Under the pieces are notes generated by a model. The model saw only the letters and a program-made list of their open reading frames with translations, was not told where the DNA came from and searched no databases. Of a stretch of 64,000 bases of DNA, positions 19,369 to 28,124 are shown piece after piece. The stretch is from assembly GCA_016845145.1 (NCBI GenBank), contig JAERTE010000117.1:62001-126000 (forward strand). The letters run 5' to 3'. The position numbers and the translations under genes are program-made. Position 1 is the first letter of the stretch. Each line of letters starts with the position of its first letter. Source of the DNA: Rhodospirillaceae bacterium (GTDB lineage: Bacteria > Pseudomonadota > Alphaproteobacteria > Rhodospirillales > Casp-alpha2).

Positions 19369-20004
19369 CTATTGCGCGAGCGCTTCGCCGATCCGCGCCG
19401 CCATGTCTTCGGGATCAATGTTGTACATGAACTTGACGCGAAACTCGCCCTCAGGCCCCATGAGATAGACCGACGCCGTGTGATCGACCGTATAGCCGTC
19501 GGGGTCGCCATCCTTGTCCGGCACCATGGCGTATTTGACTTTGTAGCGCTCGGCGGTTTTGTCGACCATCGGCTTCGGCCCGGTCAACCCGATCAAACGC
19601 GGATGGAAATGGTCCACATAATCGTCTAAGCGGCCTACCGTATCGCGCTTGGGATCGACCGAGACGAAGATCGGCACCACTTTCTCCGCTTCCTTGCCCA
19701 ATTCCTCCAAGGCGTCGCTCATGGTTGAGAGCGCCATGGGGCAGATATCGGGGCACCAAGTATAGCCAAACGTAATGAGCATAAATTGGCCACGGAAATC
19801 ATGGTCGGTCATGACCTTGCCATCGTGAGCCTGCAGCATAAACCGACCGCCGATCGACGCTCTGGTGGGCGTATTGGCGGTTTCCGCCGCTTGAGCATGC
19901 GAGACCGTCGGCAGCACGGTGAGCCCCGCCCCCGAGGCAATGATCAGGAGGAGGAGGAATGCCTGGGAAGCGGGCGCTCGACCGTGTCTACCTATGGAAG
20001 TCAT
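19369..20004 (-). CDS. SCO1/SenC family copper chaperone
   Basis: A 211-aa thioredoxin-fold protein anchored or exported by an N-terminal hydrophobic segment (about 15-35, AFLLLLIIASGAGLTVL). The copper-binding CxxxC is FGYTWCPDICPMALS and the distal His is in YTVDHTASVYL, so it has the three Cu ligands of Sco proteins. These proteins insert copper into the CuA site of oxidases and, in some denitrifiers, NosZ. It is divergent from nosZ and shares a 168-nt intergenic region with a palindromic candidate regulatory box, which points to CuA maturation of NosZ (inference). Confidence 0.9.
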   Translation of the reverse strand: MTSIGRHGRAPASQAFLLLLIIASGAGLTVLPTVSHAQAAETANTPTRASIGGRFMLQAHDGKVMTDHDFRGQFMLITFGYTWCPDICPMALSTMSDALEELGKEAEKVVPIFVSVDPKRDTVGRLDDYVDHFHPRLIGLTGPKPMVDKTAERYKVKYAMVPDKDGDPDGYTVDHTASVYLMGPEGEFRVKFMYNIDPEDMAARIGEALAQ

Positions 20005-20038
20005 GGCCGCACTCTAATGTCCATAATCGGACTGTACT

Positions 20039-20052
20039 TTGACCAATGTTAA
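20039..20052. promoter_or_regulatory. FNR/NNR-like palindromic box upstream of nosZ
   Basis: TTGACCAATGTTAA is an imperfect inverted repeat (TTGAC-N4-GTTAA) close to the FNR/DNR/NnrR consensus. It lies 120 nt upstream of nosZ in the region divergent with the SCO gene. A near copy (11 of 14 bases identical, same half-site spacing) stands upstream of the heme-copper oxidoreductase operon at 48337. Which regulator binds is inference. Confidence 0.45.
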
Positions 20053-20172
20053 GGCAGCGTGCTGCACCGCACCCTAAAACGGTTGCAATACCGGTTTTCA
20101 CTCGCCGTCGGGGGAGAGGGCCGACCGGTTTTCGTTCAGCCCAGTCCAGCTCCAATGAGGAGGCAGAAATCC

Positions 20173-22470
20173 ATGAAGTTTATAAGTAAGAAGACAGGAC
20201 TAGCCGCGCTAGCGTTCGGTATAGGTCTGTCAGCCGCGGCCGCAGCATGGTCAGCGGAAAACCTCGACGCCGTTATGAAGCGCCGCGGTTTGACACAGAA
20301 AGATGTCCTGGCCGCCGCCAAGACCTACGTACCGACCGGTAAACGCGACGAGTTCATCGTATTCAGTTCCGGCGGCCAAAGCGGCCAAGTCATCGTTTAT
20401 GGCGTTCCGTCAATGCGCATACTGAAGTACATCGCGGTGTTCACCCCGGAACCGTGGCAAGGGTATGGTTTCGACGACGAATCGAAAGCCGTTCTGGCCC
20501 AAGGCCGGATCGACGGCAAAGATATTCTCTTCGGTGACAACCACCACCCGGCGATTTCGGAAACCAACGGCGTGTACGACGGCCGGTATCTCTTCATCAA
20601 TGACAAGAACAATCCGCGCCTGGCCGTCATCGACCTGCATGACTTCGAAACCAAGCAGATGGTCGTCAACCCGATCATGAAGTCGGAACACGGCGGGCCA
20701 TTCGTCACCCCCAATACCGATTATGTATTGCAGGCGGCCCAGTATCCGGCCCCCCTTGAAAAAGGCTACGTGCCGCTTGAGCAGTTCAACGAGAAATACC
20801 GTGGCGCGGTGACCTATTGGAAATTCGACAAGAAAATTGGCCGGCTCGATCCGTCGCAGTCGTTCTCCGTTGAGTTGCCGCCCTACAGCCAGGATCTCTC
20901 CGATTTCGGCAAGGGGCCGTCCGACGGCTGGTCGTTCACCAACTCGTTCTGTTCAGAGCGCTACGTTGGTGGCATCGAACGCGGCCGTCCCCCGTTCGAG
21001 GCCGGATGTTCGCAGAAGGACACCGACTTCTTCCACATGATCAACTGGAAGAAAGCCGCCGAACTGGTCAAGGCCGGCAAGGCCAAGAAGGTCAATGGCC
21101 ATGACATGATCTCGATCGATACGGCCGTTGCGGAAGGCATCCTTTATCTGGTGCCGGAACCCAAAAGCCCGCACGGCATGGACGTCAGCCCTGACGGCAA
21201 ATACATGATCGTTTCGGGTAAGCTCGACAGCCACACCTACGTGTTCAGCTTCGAAAAAATGATGAACCTGATCAAGGCCAAGGATTTTGCCGGCAAAGAC
21301 CCCTACGGCATTCCGATCCTCGATCTGAAAAAGTCTCTGCATACGCAGGTTCAGGTTGGTCTTGGCCCGCTGCATACGCAGTACGATTCGAAACCTTGTG
21401 TCGTCTACACCTCGATCTACGTCGACAGCCAGGTGACCAAGTGGGACTACTGCGAAGGTAAGGTATTGGATAAGATTTCCATCCACTACAACATCGGCCA
21501 CCTGATGACCATGGAAGGCGATTCCATGACACCGCAAGGCAAGTACCTGGTGTCATTGAACAAACTGGCCATCGACCGCTTCAACCCGGTCGGCCCCCTG
21601 CACCCGCAGAACCATCAGTTGATCGACATCTCCGGCGACAAGATGCAGCTCTTGTACGATATGCCGGTGCCTTTGGGCGAGCCGCACTATGCGGTTGCCA
21701 TCTCGGCCGACAAACTGAAGCCCATCGTTCGCTACAAAAGCGGCTGGAATTCGCGCACCGACAAGCGCCATGCCCACCGCACACGTCCGGGTAAGGAAAA
21801 GGTCGTGCGTGACGGCAATACGGTGCGTGTCTACGGCACGACCATCCGTTCACACATCACGCCTGAGATCATCGAGGTCAACGAGGGCGACAAGGTCATC
21901 ATCCACATGACCAACCTGGAGCGCGCGGAAGACGAAACCCACGGTTTCGCCATCTCGGGCACCAACGTCAACCTGTCGCTGGAACCGGGCAAAACCGCGT
22001 CGGCCACCTTTACCGCCGATGTCCCGGGTGTATACCCCTACTACTGCACCGAGTTCTGCTCGGCGTTGCACCTGGAAATGCAGGGCTACCTGCTGGTCAA
22101 ACCTAAGGGTTATAAGGAAGCTGCCGTCAAAGCCACCGAAGGCACGGTCTACACCAAGGCCGACTACGACAAGCAGCATAAGACCAACGTAGAAACCCAA
22201 GGTGTCATCGACAGCGTGGTTGGTTACATCACGGCTCGCAACTACGCGGACTTCCCGTCCGTCGTGGCGCTGGTCGAAGATGCCACCGAGCAGTTGAACT
22301 TCGCCGCCGACACCAAGAAGAAGGCGGAAGGGTTCGCGGCCAAGGAAGACTGGCAGAATGCCACGCTCTGGGCTGGCCAATGGTGGCAGTACCAGGTTAA
22401 AGCCGCCGACATCGGTCTGCGCGCCAAGACCTATCTCGATCAAAACGGAGCCAAGGTGATCAAGAAGTAG
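20173..22470 (+). CDS. nosZ: Nitrous-oxide reductase, clade II (Sec-dependent)
   Basis: A periplasmic 765-aa multicopper enzyme reducing N2O to N2. The start is ATG 20173 (AGGAGG nine bases upstream), giving a plain Sec signal peptide (MKFISKKTGLAALAFGIGLS...WSA) without twin arginines, the mark of clade II NosZ. CuZ histidines appear in DNHHPAIS, PHGMDVSPDG, SGKLDSHTYVF, GPLHTQYD, YNIGHLMTMEGD and HPQNHQ segments. The CuA domain has DETHGFAI and CTEFCSALHLEMQG (about residue 626). After CuA there is a roughly 120-residue helical extension with no CxxCH. It is the first gene of the nos cluster; a strong hairpin follows its stop. Confidence 0.96.
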   Translation: MKFISKKTGLAALAFGIGLSAAAAAWSAENLDAVMKRRGLTQKDVLAAAKTYVPTGKRDEFIVFSSGGQSGQVIVYGVPSMRILKYIAVFTPEPWQGYGFDDESKAVLAQGRIDGKDILFGDNHHPAISETNGVYDGRYLFINDKNNPRLAVIDLHDFETKQMVVNPIMKSEHGGPFVTPNTDYVLQAAQYPAPLEKGYVPLEQFNEKYRGAVTYWKFDKKIGRLDPSQSFSVELPPYSQDLSDFGKGPSDGWSFTNSFCSERYVGGIERGRPPFEAGCSQKDTDFFHMINWKKAAELVKAGKAKKVNGHDMISIDTAVAEGILYLVPEPKSPHGMDVSPDGKYMIVSGKLDSHTYVFSFEKMMNLIKAKDFAGKDPYGIPILDLKKSLHTQVQVGLGPLHTQYDSKPCVVYTSIYVDSQVTKWDYCEGKVLDKISIHYNIGHLMTMEGDSMTPQGKYLVSLNKLAIDRFNPVGPLHPQNHQLIDISGDKMQLLYDMPVPLGEPHYAVAISADKLKPIVRYKSGWNSRTDKRHAHRTRPGKEKVVRDGNTVRVYGTTIRSHITPEIIEVNEGDKVIIHMTNLERAEDETHGFAISGTNVNLSLEPGKTASATFTADVPGVYPYYCTEFCSALHLEMQGYLLVKPKGYKEAAVKATEGTVYTKADYDKQHKTNVETQGVIDSVVGYITARNYADFPSVVALVEDATEQLNFAADTKKKAEGFAAKEDWQNATLWAGQWWQYQVKAADIGLRAKTYLDQNGAKVIKK

Positions 22471-22495
22471 ACCTAGGTCTGATTGAGAACGGAAA

Positions 22496-22527
22496 CGGGG
22501 GAGCATGAATATTTCAATGCTCCCCCG
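22496..22527 (+). terminator. Strong hairpin between nosZ and the downstream cytochrome
   Basis: Arms CGGGGGAGCAT and ATGCTCCCCCG pair perfectly over 11 bp around a 10-nt loop, 25 nt after the nosZ stop. The 3' side is CCTTTCC rather than a long T run, so partial termination or 3'-end stabilisation of a nosZ transcript is as likely as full termination. It would make nosZ more abundant than the downstream genes (inference). Confidence 0.6.
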
Positions 22528-22554
22528 CCTTTCCAAAGACGGAGAAACGACCCA

Positions 22555-23238
22555 ATGAAATCTCGGCTTTATTCGTTAGTTATTTTTGCAACGACCCTGG
22601 CGATGGCGGCAGCCGTCGCCGTGACGGCGGCCGAGGCCGCCAAGAAAAAACGCGATCCCGGCAAACGCGCTTATATGCGCAACACCTGTATCGCGTGTCA
22701 TGGCCGCAATGGCCGCGGCGCCATGCTCGATTATCCGAATTTGGCCGGCCAAGACGCCAAGTACATGCGCGCCCAAATCAAGGACATCATGGCCGGCAAA
22801 CGCAAAGGCAGCCCCGACCCGACGGGCAACCCGCGCAGCGAAGGCATGCGTGGCGCGCTGGTGACACCTGAGGGAGAACCGCGCATCACGGCCAAGCAGA
22901 TCAAAGACATCGTCGCGTGGCTGGCGAAGCAAAAACCCGCCGCCCCGACACCGCCGGAGAAACCCATTGCCGCAGAGCGCATTAAGGCCGGCGAAAAGCT
23001 CTACAAAAAGAAATGCCGCAGTTGCCACGGCAAGAAAGCCATGAAGCCGTTGAAGGGCTATCCCATCATCGCTGGGCAGAAGCACGCCTATCTGGTGACG
23101 CAGATGCAAGACATCAAAACCAAGGCGCGCACTAACGGCAAATCGAAACTGATGCTGTCGACCGTCAAGAAACTCAGCGACGACGACATCGCCATGCTGG
23201 CGGACTATCTGTCGCAAATCGACCGCACCAAGAAATAA
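22555..23238 (+). CDS. Diheme c-type cytochrome (nos cluster, first)
   Basis: From ATG 22555 (GGAGA upstream) the product is 227 aa with a Sec signal peptide (MKSRLYSLVIFATTLAMAAAVAV...AEA). Two CxxCH haem sites are present: CIACHGRNGRG (about 42) and CRSCHGKKAMK (about 158). Each is followed by a Met-containing PNLAGQDAKYM or PIIAGQKHAYL segment of cytochrome c4/c553 type. It is likely a periplasmic electron carrier to NosZ, comparable in position to NosC cytochromes of clade II clusters. The track start (22483) lies in the nosZ 3' hairpin and is not the real start. Confidence 0.9.
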   Translation: MKSRLYSLVIFATTLAMAAAVAVTAAEAAKKKRDPGKRAYMRNTCIACHGRNGRGAMLDYPNLAGQDAKYMRAQIKDIMAGKRKGSPDPTGNPRSEGMRGALVTPEGEPRITAKQIKDIVAWLAKQKPAAPTPPEKPIAAERIKAGEKLYKKKCRSCHGKKAMKPLKGYPIIAGQKHAYLVTQMQDIKTKARTNGKSKLMLSTVKKLSDDDIAMLADYLSQIDRTKK

Positions 23239-23290
23239 CCCTAACACGGAATTGAAACCCTGATCCGAACAGGACCGATGGAGAACAGAG

Positions 23291-23989
23291 ATGAGAGTTA
23301 AAATCATTCTTGCCGCAATTGCCGGAGCCGCGCTGCTTTCGGGCGCCAGTTTAGCCGCCGATTGGAACAAAGGCGGCGGCGAGCAGGACGAAGCCCTGAA
23401 GCTCAAGCCCGACCTGGAAAACGGCCTCGAAGTGTATGAGGTTTGTGCGGCGTGCCATCTACCGGAAGGCTGGGGCAAGCCGGATGGCACCTTCCCCATG
23501 CTCGCAGGCCAACACAAGAACGTCATCATCAAGCAGTTGGCCGACATCCGCGCGCTTAACCGCGATAACCCGACCATGTATCCGTTTGCCCTGCCTAAAT
23601 CCATTGGCGGCGCGCAATCGATCGCCGATGTGTCGGCTTACATCGCCAAGCTGCCCATGAACCCGGAGCCCGGTTTCGGCGACGGCAAAGATTTGGCGTT
23701 GGGCGAAAAGCTTTACAAGGAAAACTGCGTGCGCTGCCACGGTGACAACGGCCAGGGCATTCCCGAGAAATACTACCCGCGCATCCAGGCTCAGCACTAC
23801 AAGTACCTGGTGCGCCAGTTCGAATGGATTCGTGACGGCAAACGCCGCAACGCCAACCCCGACATGGTCAAACAGATCGCCGAGTTCTCCGACAAGGACA
23901 TGCGCGCCGTGATGGACTTCGTGTCGCGCCAAAAACCACCGAAGAAAGATGTCGGTCCCATTGGCTGGGAAAACCCCGACTTCGACTGA
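23291..23989 (+). CDS. Diheme c-type cytochrome (nos cluster, second)
   Basis: A 232-aa periplasmic cytochrome with a signal peptide (MRVKIILAAIAGAALLSGASLAA) and two haem motifs: CAACHLPEGWG (about 55) and CVRCHGDNGQG (about 146). MLAGQHKNVII and IQAQHYKYLVRQF follow each haem, the repeat layout of cytochrome c4. The RBS GGAG precedes the ATG. It differs clearly from the first cytochrome in sequence (first half richer in acidic residues), so the two are ancient paralogues rather than a recent duplication. Its likely role is electron transfer between the membrane and NosZ. Confidence 0.9.
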   Translation: MRVKIILAAIAGAALLSGASLAADWNKGGGEQDEALKLKPDLENGLEVYEVCAACHLPEGWGKPDGTFPMLAGQHKNVIIKQLADIRALNRDNPTMYPFALPKSIGGAQSIADVSAYIAKLPMNPEPGFGDGKDLALGEKLYKENCVRCHGDNGQGIPEKYYPRIQAQHYKYLVRQFEWIRDGKRRNANPDMVKQIAEFSDKDMRAVMDFVSRQKPPKKDVGPIGWENPDFD

Positions 23990-24032
23990 CCTTCGTTAAC
24001 CCGACAATGACCGGCCACGGAACACAACAAAC

Positions 24033-25019
24033 ATGACGACCGAAACACAAAAAAAACAATTGCTAAGCTTCCGTGGCCTGACGCTGGCGGGGCTGATTCT
24101 CATCGCGCTCGCCTATGTCTCGCCGATCTGGTGGGTGTCGCTGACAGCTCCGCAATACCCTGAAGTCGCGTTCCCGCAAGGCATTCGGATTCACTTCCAC
24201 ATGGACGGTGTCTTTAACGGCTGCAAGAAGGTCGAGGTCGCTGAAAAGCAGGAGGACGAAGCGCTCAACTGCAAACACGAGATGGATGCCATCAACCACT
24301 TCGTCGGGATGTACCCCATCGCCGCGGGTGGTCCGGTGGAGCGCACGCTGTCACCGTTCCTATTCACGTTGTTAGGAGTGATGCTGATCAGTTTCATGAT
24401 CACCGACAAACGCATGCGGATGATGGTATTCGCCGGCGGCTCGGCAATAATCATCGCGTGGATGTCCTACGCCATGTATATGCCTGGCGGGGTCAAACTG
24501 CTTAGCCCCAACTATATATCGGACTTCGTCGGCACCATGGATTTGGAGCCTGAGGATTGGGAGGAATGGAGCGGCGTTGAAACGATCAAGGAGAGCTACA
24601 CCGAAGCCTTGGGCCGCTATTTCCGGGACCGCACGGCTATCGCGCGCGCCGTTGACCTGATGCTGACGGCCGCGGATATCGCTTACGCACTGATCATCGC
24701 CGGCGTATTGGCCATCCTATTTGCCCTGTGGCGCATCCGGCCGGCCTATTGGTTGCTGGGCTTGATCCCCGCGGCACTACCGGTGTTTTTCATTATTGAA
24801 TACGCGGCTTGGCTATGGTGGTTCGGCCATAGCCTGCACGAGATGGCGGCGTTTACCGTGAAACCGTTCATGCCGACCGTATTGGGGCAAGGCAAGGTGG
24901 CCCAGTTCTCCACCTTCTCGTATCCGCACTACGGCTTCGGGCTAATCGTGGCGGCGTCCGTTTGCCTGTTGCTGGCCATGCTGATCCGCTACAAGCAGAT
25001 GCGCGACGCGGAACCGTAA
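24033..25019 (+). CDS. nosB: NosB-like integral membrane protein
   Basis: A 328-aa membrane protein with about six hydrophobic segments: one near the N-terminus (LTLAGLILIALAYVSPIWW), two around 110-150 and three or four in the C-terminal half. Between the first and second lies a periplasmic loop with PQGIRIHFHMDGVFNGCKKVEV and KHEMDAINHFVGMYPI. The first helix plus HFH/INH-rich loop matches NosB of clade II nos clusters, a protein of unknown function needed in those systems. Its position, directly after nosZ and two cytochromes and before nosD, supports this. The name rests mainly on context plus general likeness. Confidence 0.72.
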   Translation: MTTETQKKQLLSFRGLTLAGLILIALAYVSPIWWVSLTAPQYPEVAFPQGIRIHFHMDGVFNGCKKVEVAEKQEDEALNCKHEMDAINHFVGMYPIAAGGPVERTLSPFLFTLLGVMLISFMITDKRMRMMVFAGGSAIIIAWMSYAMYMPGGVKLLSPNYISDFVGTMDLEPEDWEEWSGVETIKESYTEALGRYFRDRTAIARAVDLMLTAADIAYALIIAGVLAILFALWRIRPAYWLLGLIPAALPVFFIIEYAAWLWWFGHSLHEMAAFTVKPFMPTVLGQGKVAQFSTFSYPHYGFGLIVAASVCLLLAMLIRYKQMRDAEP

Positions 25020-25036
25020 ATCGGCGGAAACAGGTG

Positions 25037-26392
25037 ATGGGGAAGACGCGAAAAATTTGGTCCGTGGTTGTGGTGGCGATTGTCGCCGCGCTCCCCACCC
25101 TGCCCGCCAAGGCGCTTGACCCGCTACAACCCTTGATCGATGCGGCGAAGGCCGGAGACATCATCACGCCACCGCCCGGCACCTATGCCGGTCCCGTCGT
25201 CATCGAGAAAGCGATCACCTTGGATGGTAAGGGCAAGGTCACGCTCGATAACACCGGGCGCGGCAGCGTGATCACGCTGAAAACCAATGGCGCCACCATT
25301 CGCGGCATGAAATTGGTAAACTCTGGCGAATCGCACAATGACATCGATGCCGGCATCCAGGTGCGCGGCAGCTACAACGTGATCAAGGACAACATCATCG
25401 ATAACGCCTTGTTCGGCATCAACATGCAGCAATCCGACAACAACGTCGTGCGCCGCAATACCATCCGCTCCAAACGCTTTGACTTGGGCGTGCGCGGTGA
25501 CGGTATCCGGCTTTGGTACAGCCGCGCCAACAAGATCGAAAACAACATTGTTGAAGGTGCCCGCGACGTGGTGATTTGGTACTCCGGCGACAATGTATTT
25601 TCCGGCAACGAAATTTCCGGAGGGCGCTACGGCCTGCACTTCATGTACGCACTCGCCAATTTGGTGGAGAACAACCGTTTCCGGGGCAATTCGGTCGGTA
25701 TTTTCCTGATGTACTCCGACGGCGTCACCATCCGCAACAACCACATTTCGCATGCCCTGGGCGCCACCGGCATGGGCGTGGGCATGAAGGAAACCAGCGA
25801 CGTTACCATCGAAGACAACGCGATCGTCTACTGCGCCACCGGAATCTATCTCGATGTTTCTCCGTTCCAGCCCGAAACCACCAATCGCTTGTACCGCAAC
25901 CGTCTCGCCTTCAACGGTATCGGCGTGCTGTTCCACAACGATTGGCAGGGCAACCGGTTTCGCGACAACCGGTTTGAGAATAACTTCGTCCAGGTTTCGG
26001 TGAACGCCAAGGCCAGTGCCAAACGCAACGATTGGGACGGCAATTTCTGGGACGATTACCGGGGCTTCGACCGGGACAAGGACTCGGTCGGTGACAGCGC
26101 GCACCAACCCCGCGTTTATGCTGACCGTTTGTGGATGGACGTGCCCGCGGCAGGCTTCTTCAAGGGCTCTCCGCTGCTTTCGGTCTTGGATTTCCTGGAA
26201 CGGCTGGCGCCGTTCACCGAGCCGTTGTTGCTGCTCAGCGACGGCAAGCCGAAGATTGACCCCGAAATCGCGACGGTTGCAGCATACGAAGACAAACCGC
26301 CACAGCCGAGCGTTGCCGATGAGCGCTTCAAGTACGATCCTTTTGGTCTCAAAAAGCGGGTTAAAAAACACATGAAAGCGGGGACGCAGTAG
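25037..26392 (+). CDS. nosD: NosD, periplasmic copper-maturation protein
   Basis: A 451-aa protein from ATG 25037, with a signal peptide (KIWSVVVVAIVAALPTLPAKA) followed by a right-handed parallel beta-helix with repeated NVIKDNIIDN, NVVRRNTIRS, NKIENNIVEG, NVFSGNEISG and NLVENNRFRGN rungs, the CASH/NosD pattern. NosD works with the NosFY ABC transporter to deliver sulfur and copper for the CuZ centre of NosZ. The track start at 24962 lies inside nosB. Its TAG overlaps the GTG of nosG by one base, so the next gene is translationally coupled. Confidence 0.92.
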   Translation: MGKTRKIWSVVVVAIVAALPTLPAKALDPLQPLIDAAKAGDIITPPPGTYAGPVVIEKAITLDGKGKVTLDNTGRGSVITLKTNGATIRGMKLVNSGESHNDIDAGIQVRGSYNVIKDNIIDNALFGINMQQSDNNVVRRNTIRSKRFDLGVRGDGIRLWYSRANKIENNIVEGARDVVIWYSGDNVFSGNEISGGRYGLHFMYALANLVENNRFRGNSVGIFLMYSDGVTIRNNHISHALGATGMGVGMKETSDVTIEDNAIVYCATGIYLDVSPFQPETTNRLYRNRLAFNGIGVLFHNDWQGNRFRDNRFENNFVQVSVNAKASAKRNDWDGNFWDDYRGFDRDKDSVGDSAHQPRVYADRLWMDVPAAGFFKGSPLLSVLDFLERLAPFTEPLLLLSDGKPKIDPEIATVAAYEDKPPQPSVADERFKYDPFGLKKRVKKHMKAGTQ

Positions 26393-27150
26393 TGAGCGAC
26401 AACCCGACCCCACGTAAGAAGCTCTCACGCCAGCAACGGCGCAACCGGCGGGCGTTGCTGCGCTCCGTCGGTGCCGGCATCGGCGTCGTCGGTGCAGCCC
26501 TGTTGGGTTTCTTTCCGGTTGTGAAGGCCTGGGCCAAACGCTTGCGGCCACCTGGCGCCATCGCCGAAAAACCTTTTCTCGCCGCCTGTATCAAATGTGG
26601 GCAATGCGTACAGGTGTGTCCGGTGTTAGCCATCAAATTGGGAGATTTGGATGAAGGCTTCGGCGTTGGCGTGCCCTACATCGATGCCCGCGATCAGGCA
26701 TGTGACTTCTCGTGCGACGCGGTGCAGTGCGTGTTGGCATGCCCGACTGGCGCCTTGTCGCATGAAATCGACGCCAAAGAGCAAGTCAAGATGGGCGTCG
26801 CCCGGCTTTCGCGACCCGATGCATGCCACGCCCGACAGGGCCAGGGCTTCAAGGGCAAGGCGCGCAAGCCCGGGTTCAAGGGGCTGCATCGCTATCCGGA
26901 AATTGACCGCTGGACCCCAGTCCGGGTCACGGAAATAGACTACGACGTGGACCTCTGCGATCTGTGTGCACGGGAATGCCCGATTGACGGCGCGATCACC
27001 GTTGAACGCAGCCTGTTTGGATTGGGTGAACTGACCGGGACGCCGGTGGTGTTCGACAAATGCGTCGGCTGCGGCATGTGTGAAATGATGTGCCCCATCG
27101 ACCCGCCGGCGATTATCGTCGATATCCGCAAACCCTGGGAGGGCGTGTGA
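26392..27150 (+). CDS. nosG: NosG, NapG-like ferredoxin
   Basis: A 252-aa iron-sulfur protein starting with GTG (TAGTG overlap with nosD). It has an Arg-rich N-terminus and one hydrophobic stretch (about 25-40, SVGAGIGVVGAALLGFFPVV), then four 4Fe-4S motifs: CIKCGQCVQVCP, CDFSCDAVQCVLACP, CDLCARECP and CVGCGMCEMMCP. This is the NapG family pattern. In clade II nos clusters NosG and NosH form a quinol-to-periplasm electron route that substitutes for NosR. The RRNRRALLRS segment could act as a Tat-like signal. The last codons overlap nosH by one base. Confidence 0.88.
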   Translation: MSDNPTPRKKLSRQQRRNRRALLRSVGAGIGVVGAALLGFFPVVKAWAKRLRPPGAIAEKPFLAACIKCGQCVQVCPVLAIKLGDLDEGFGVGVPYIDARDQACDFSCDAVQCVLACPTGALSHEIDAKEQVKMGVARLSRPDACHARQGQGFKGKARKPGFKGLHRYPEIDRWTPVRVTEIDYDVDLCDLCARECPIDGAITVERSLFGLGELTGTPVVFDKCVGCGMCEMMCPIDPPAIIVDIRKPWEGV

Positions 27151-28124
27151 TGGCTTTCCTCTCCTCCATGAAAGAAATGCTTGGCGGCCTGCCGGATAAA
27201 CGACCGTCGGCCCGCTCCATCGAACCTGCCGCCCGCGCCATCCATGAGAAGAAAAAAGGCACCGAGGGTAAAAAAGCGCGCGTCGCCGCCATCAAGGCCG
27301 AGCGCGACCTGCACCGCTCTCACAAATGGCGCAACCGCCGTTGGGCATCGATCATCATCGTCAATTTGCTGTTTGTGTTATCGTTTCAATTCGACGTTCA
27401 ATTGATCGAGGGATCACTGACCGCATCACGCGTTATCGGATTCCATTTCGCCGACCTCAATGCCGCTTTGCAGGTGATGCTGGCTTACAAAGAAATCCTC
27501 ATCAACCTGGTGATCGGCACGGTGACCGTGTTGATCCTCTGGTGGCTGTTGGGTGGGCGAACGTTCTGTTCGTGGGTGTGCCCCTACCATCTGTTGGCGG
27601 AGATCGCCGAGTTCATCCATCTTAAGTTTGCAGCTGAAAACCTGGTGCGCGACTTCCAACTGCATCGGGGCCTGCGCACGTTTTTGTACGTGGTCTTTGC
27701 ACTGCTGGCCGTTGTTACCGGCTACACCGTATTTGAGGCCATCTCGCCGGTCGGTATCCTTAGCCGTGCCATGATCTACGGCCCAGGTCTGGCGCTGATC
27801 TGGGTGGCGGGGTTGCTGTTTTTTGAAGTGTTCATCACACGCCGTGCCTGGTGCCGATATATCTGTCCTATCGGTCTGACTTACGGCTTCGTCGGTACCA
27901 TTTCGCCGGTGTACGTGAAATACAATTTGGAGGAATGCCTGCACGAAGGAGATTGCCGACAGGTGTGCATGGTGCCGCATGTGCTGGAAGTGACAAAGAA
28001 GGGCTACGCCAAGGATGTCGATGTCGGCATTGGGCCCGACTGCACACGTTGCGGACTTTGCGTGGACATTTGCCCAACCAAGTCTTTAACCTACGACATC
28101 AAAGGCCTGAATAAGTTTATCTGA
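27150..28124 (+). CDS. nosH: NosH, NapH-like membrane ferredoxin
   Basis: A 324-aa polytopic protein with a basic cytoplasmic N-terminus (about 60 residues), four hydrophobic segments, and the NapH/NosR-type CxxxCP motifs (FCSWVCPYHLL and WCRYICPIGLTYG). A C-terminal cytoplasmic domain has two 4Fe-4S-type clusters (CLHEGDCRQVCMVPHV, CTRCGLCVDICPTKS). It probably oxidises quinol at the membrane and passes electrons to NosG or a cytochrome. The start is ATG 27150 overlapping nosG's TGA (TGATG); the track's 27090 is too early. Its TGA likewise overlaps the nosF ATG. Confidence 0.9.
   Translation: MAFLSSMKEMLGGLPDKRPSARSIEPAARAIHEKKKGTEGKKARVAAIKAERDLHRSHKWRNRRWASIIIVNLLFVLSFQFDVQLIEGSLTASRVIGFHFADLNAALQVMLAYKEILINLVIGTVTVLILWWLLGGRTFCSWVCPYHLLAEIAEFIHLKFAAENLVRDFQLHRGLRTFLYVVFALLAVVTGYTVFEAISPVGILSRAMIYGPGLALIWVAGLLFFEVFITRRAWCRYICPIGLTYGFVGTISPVYVKYNLEECLHEGDCRQVCMVPHVLEVTKKGYAKDVDVGIGPDCTRCGLCVDICPTKSLTYDIKGLNKFI

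Noticed and set aside
25124-26551. 475-aa minus-strand ORF antisense to nosD
   Set aside because: It lies entirely over nosD and the nosG start, which have strong family matches and coupling; its sequence is an antisense artefact of high-GC codon use.
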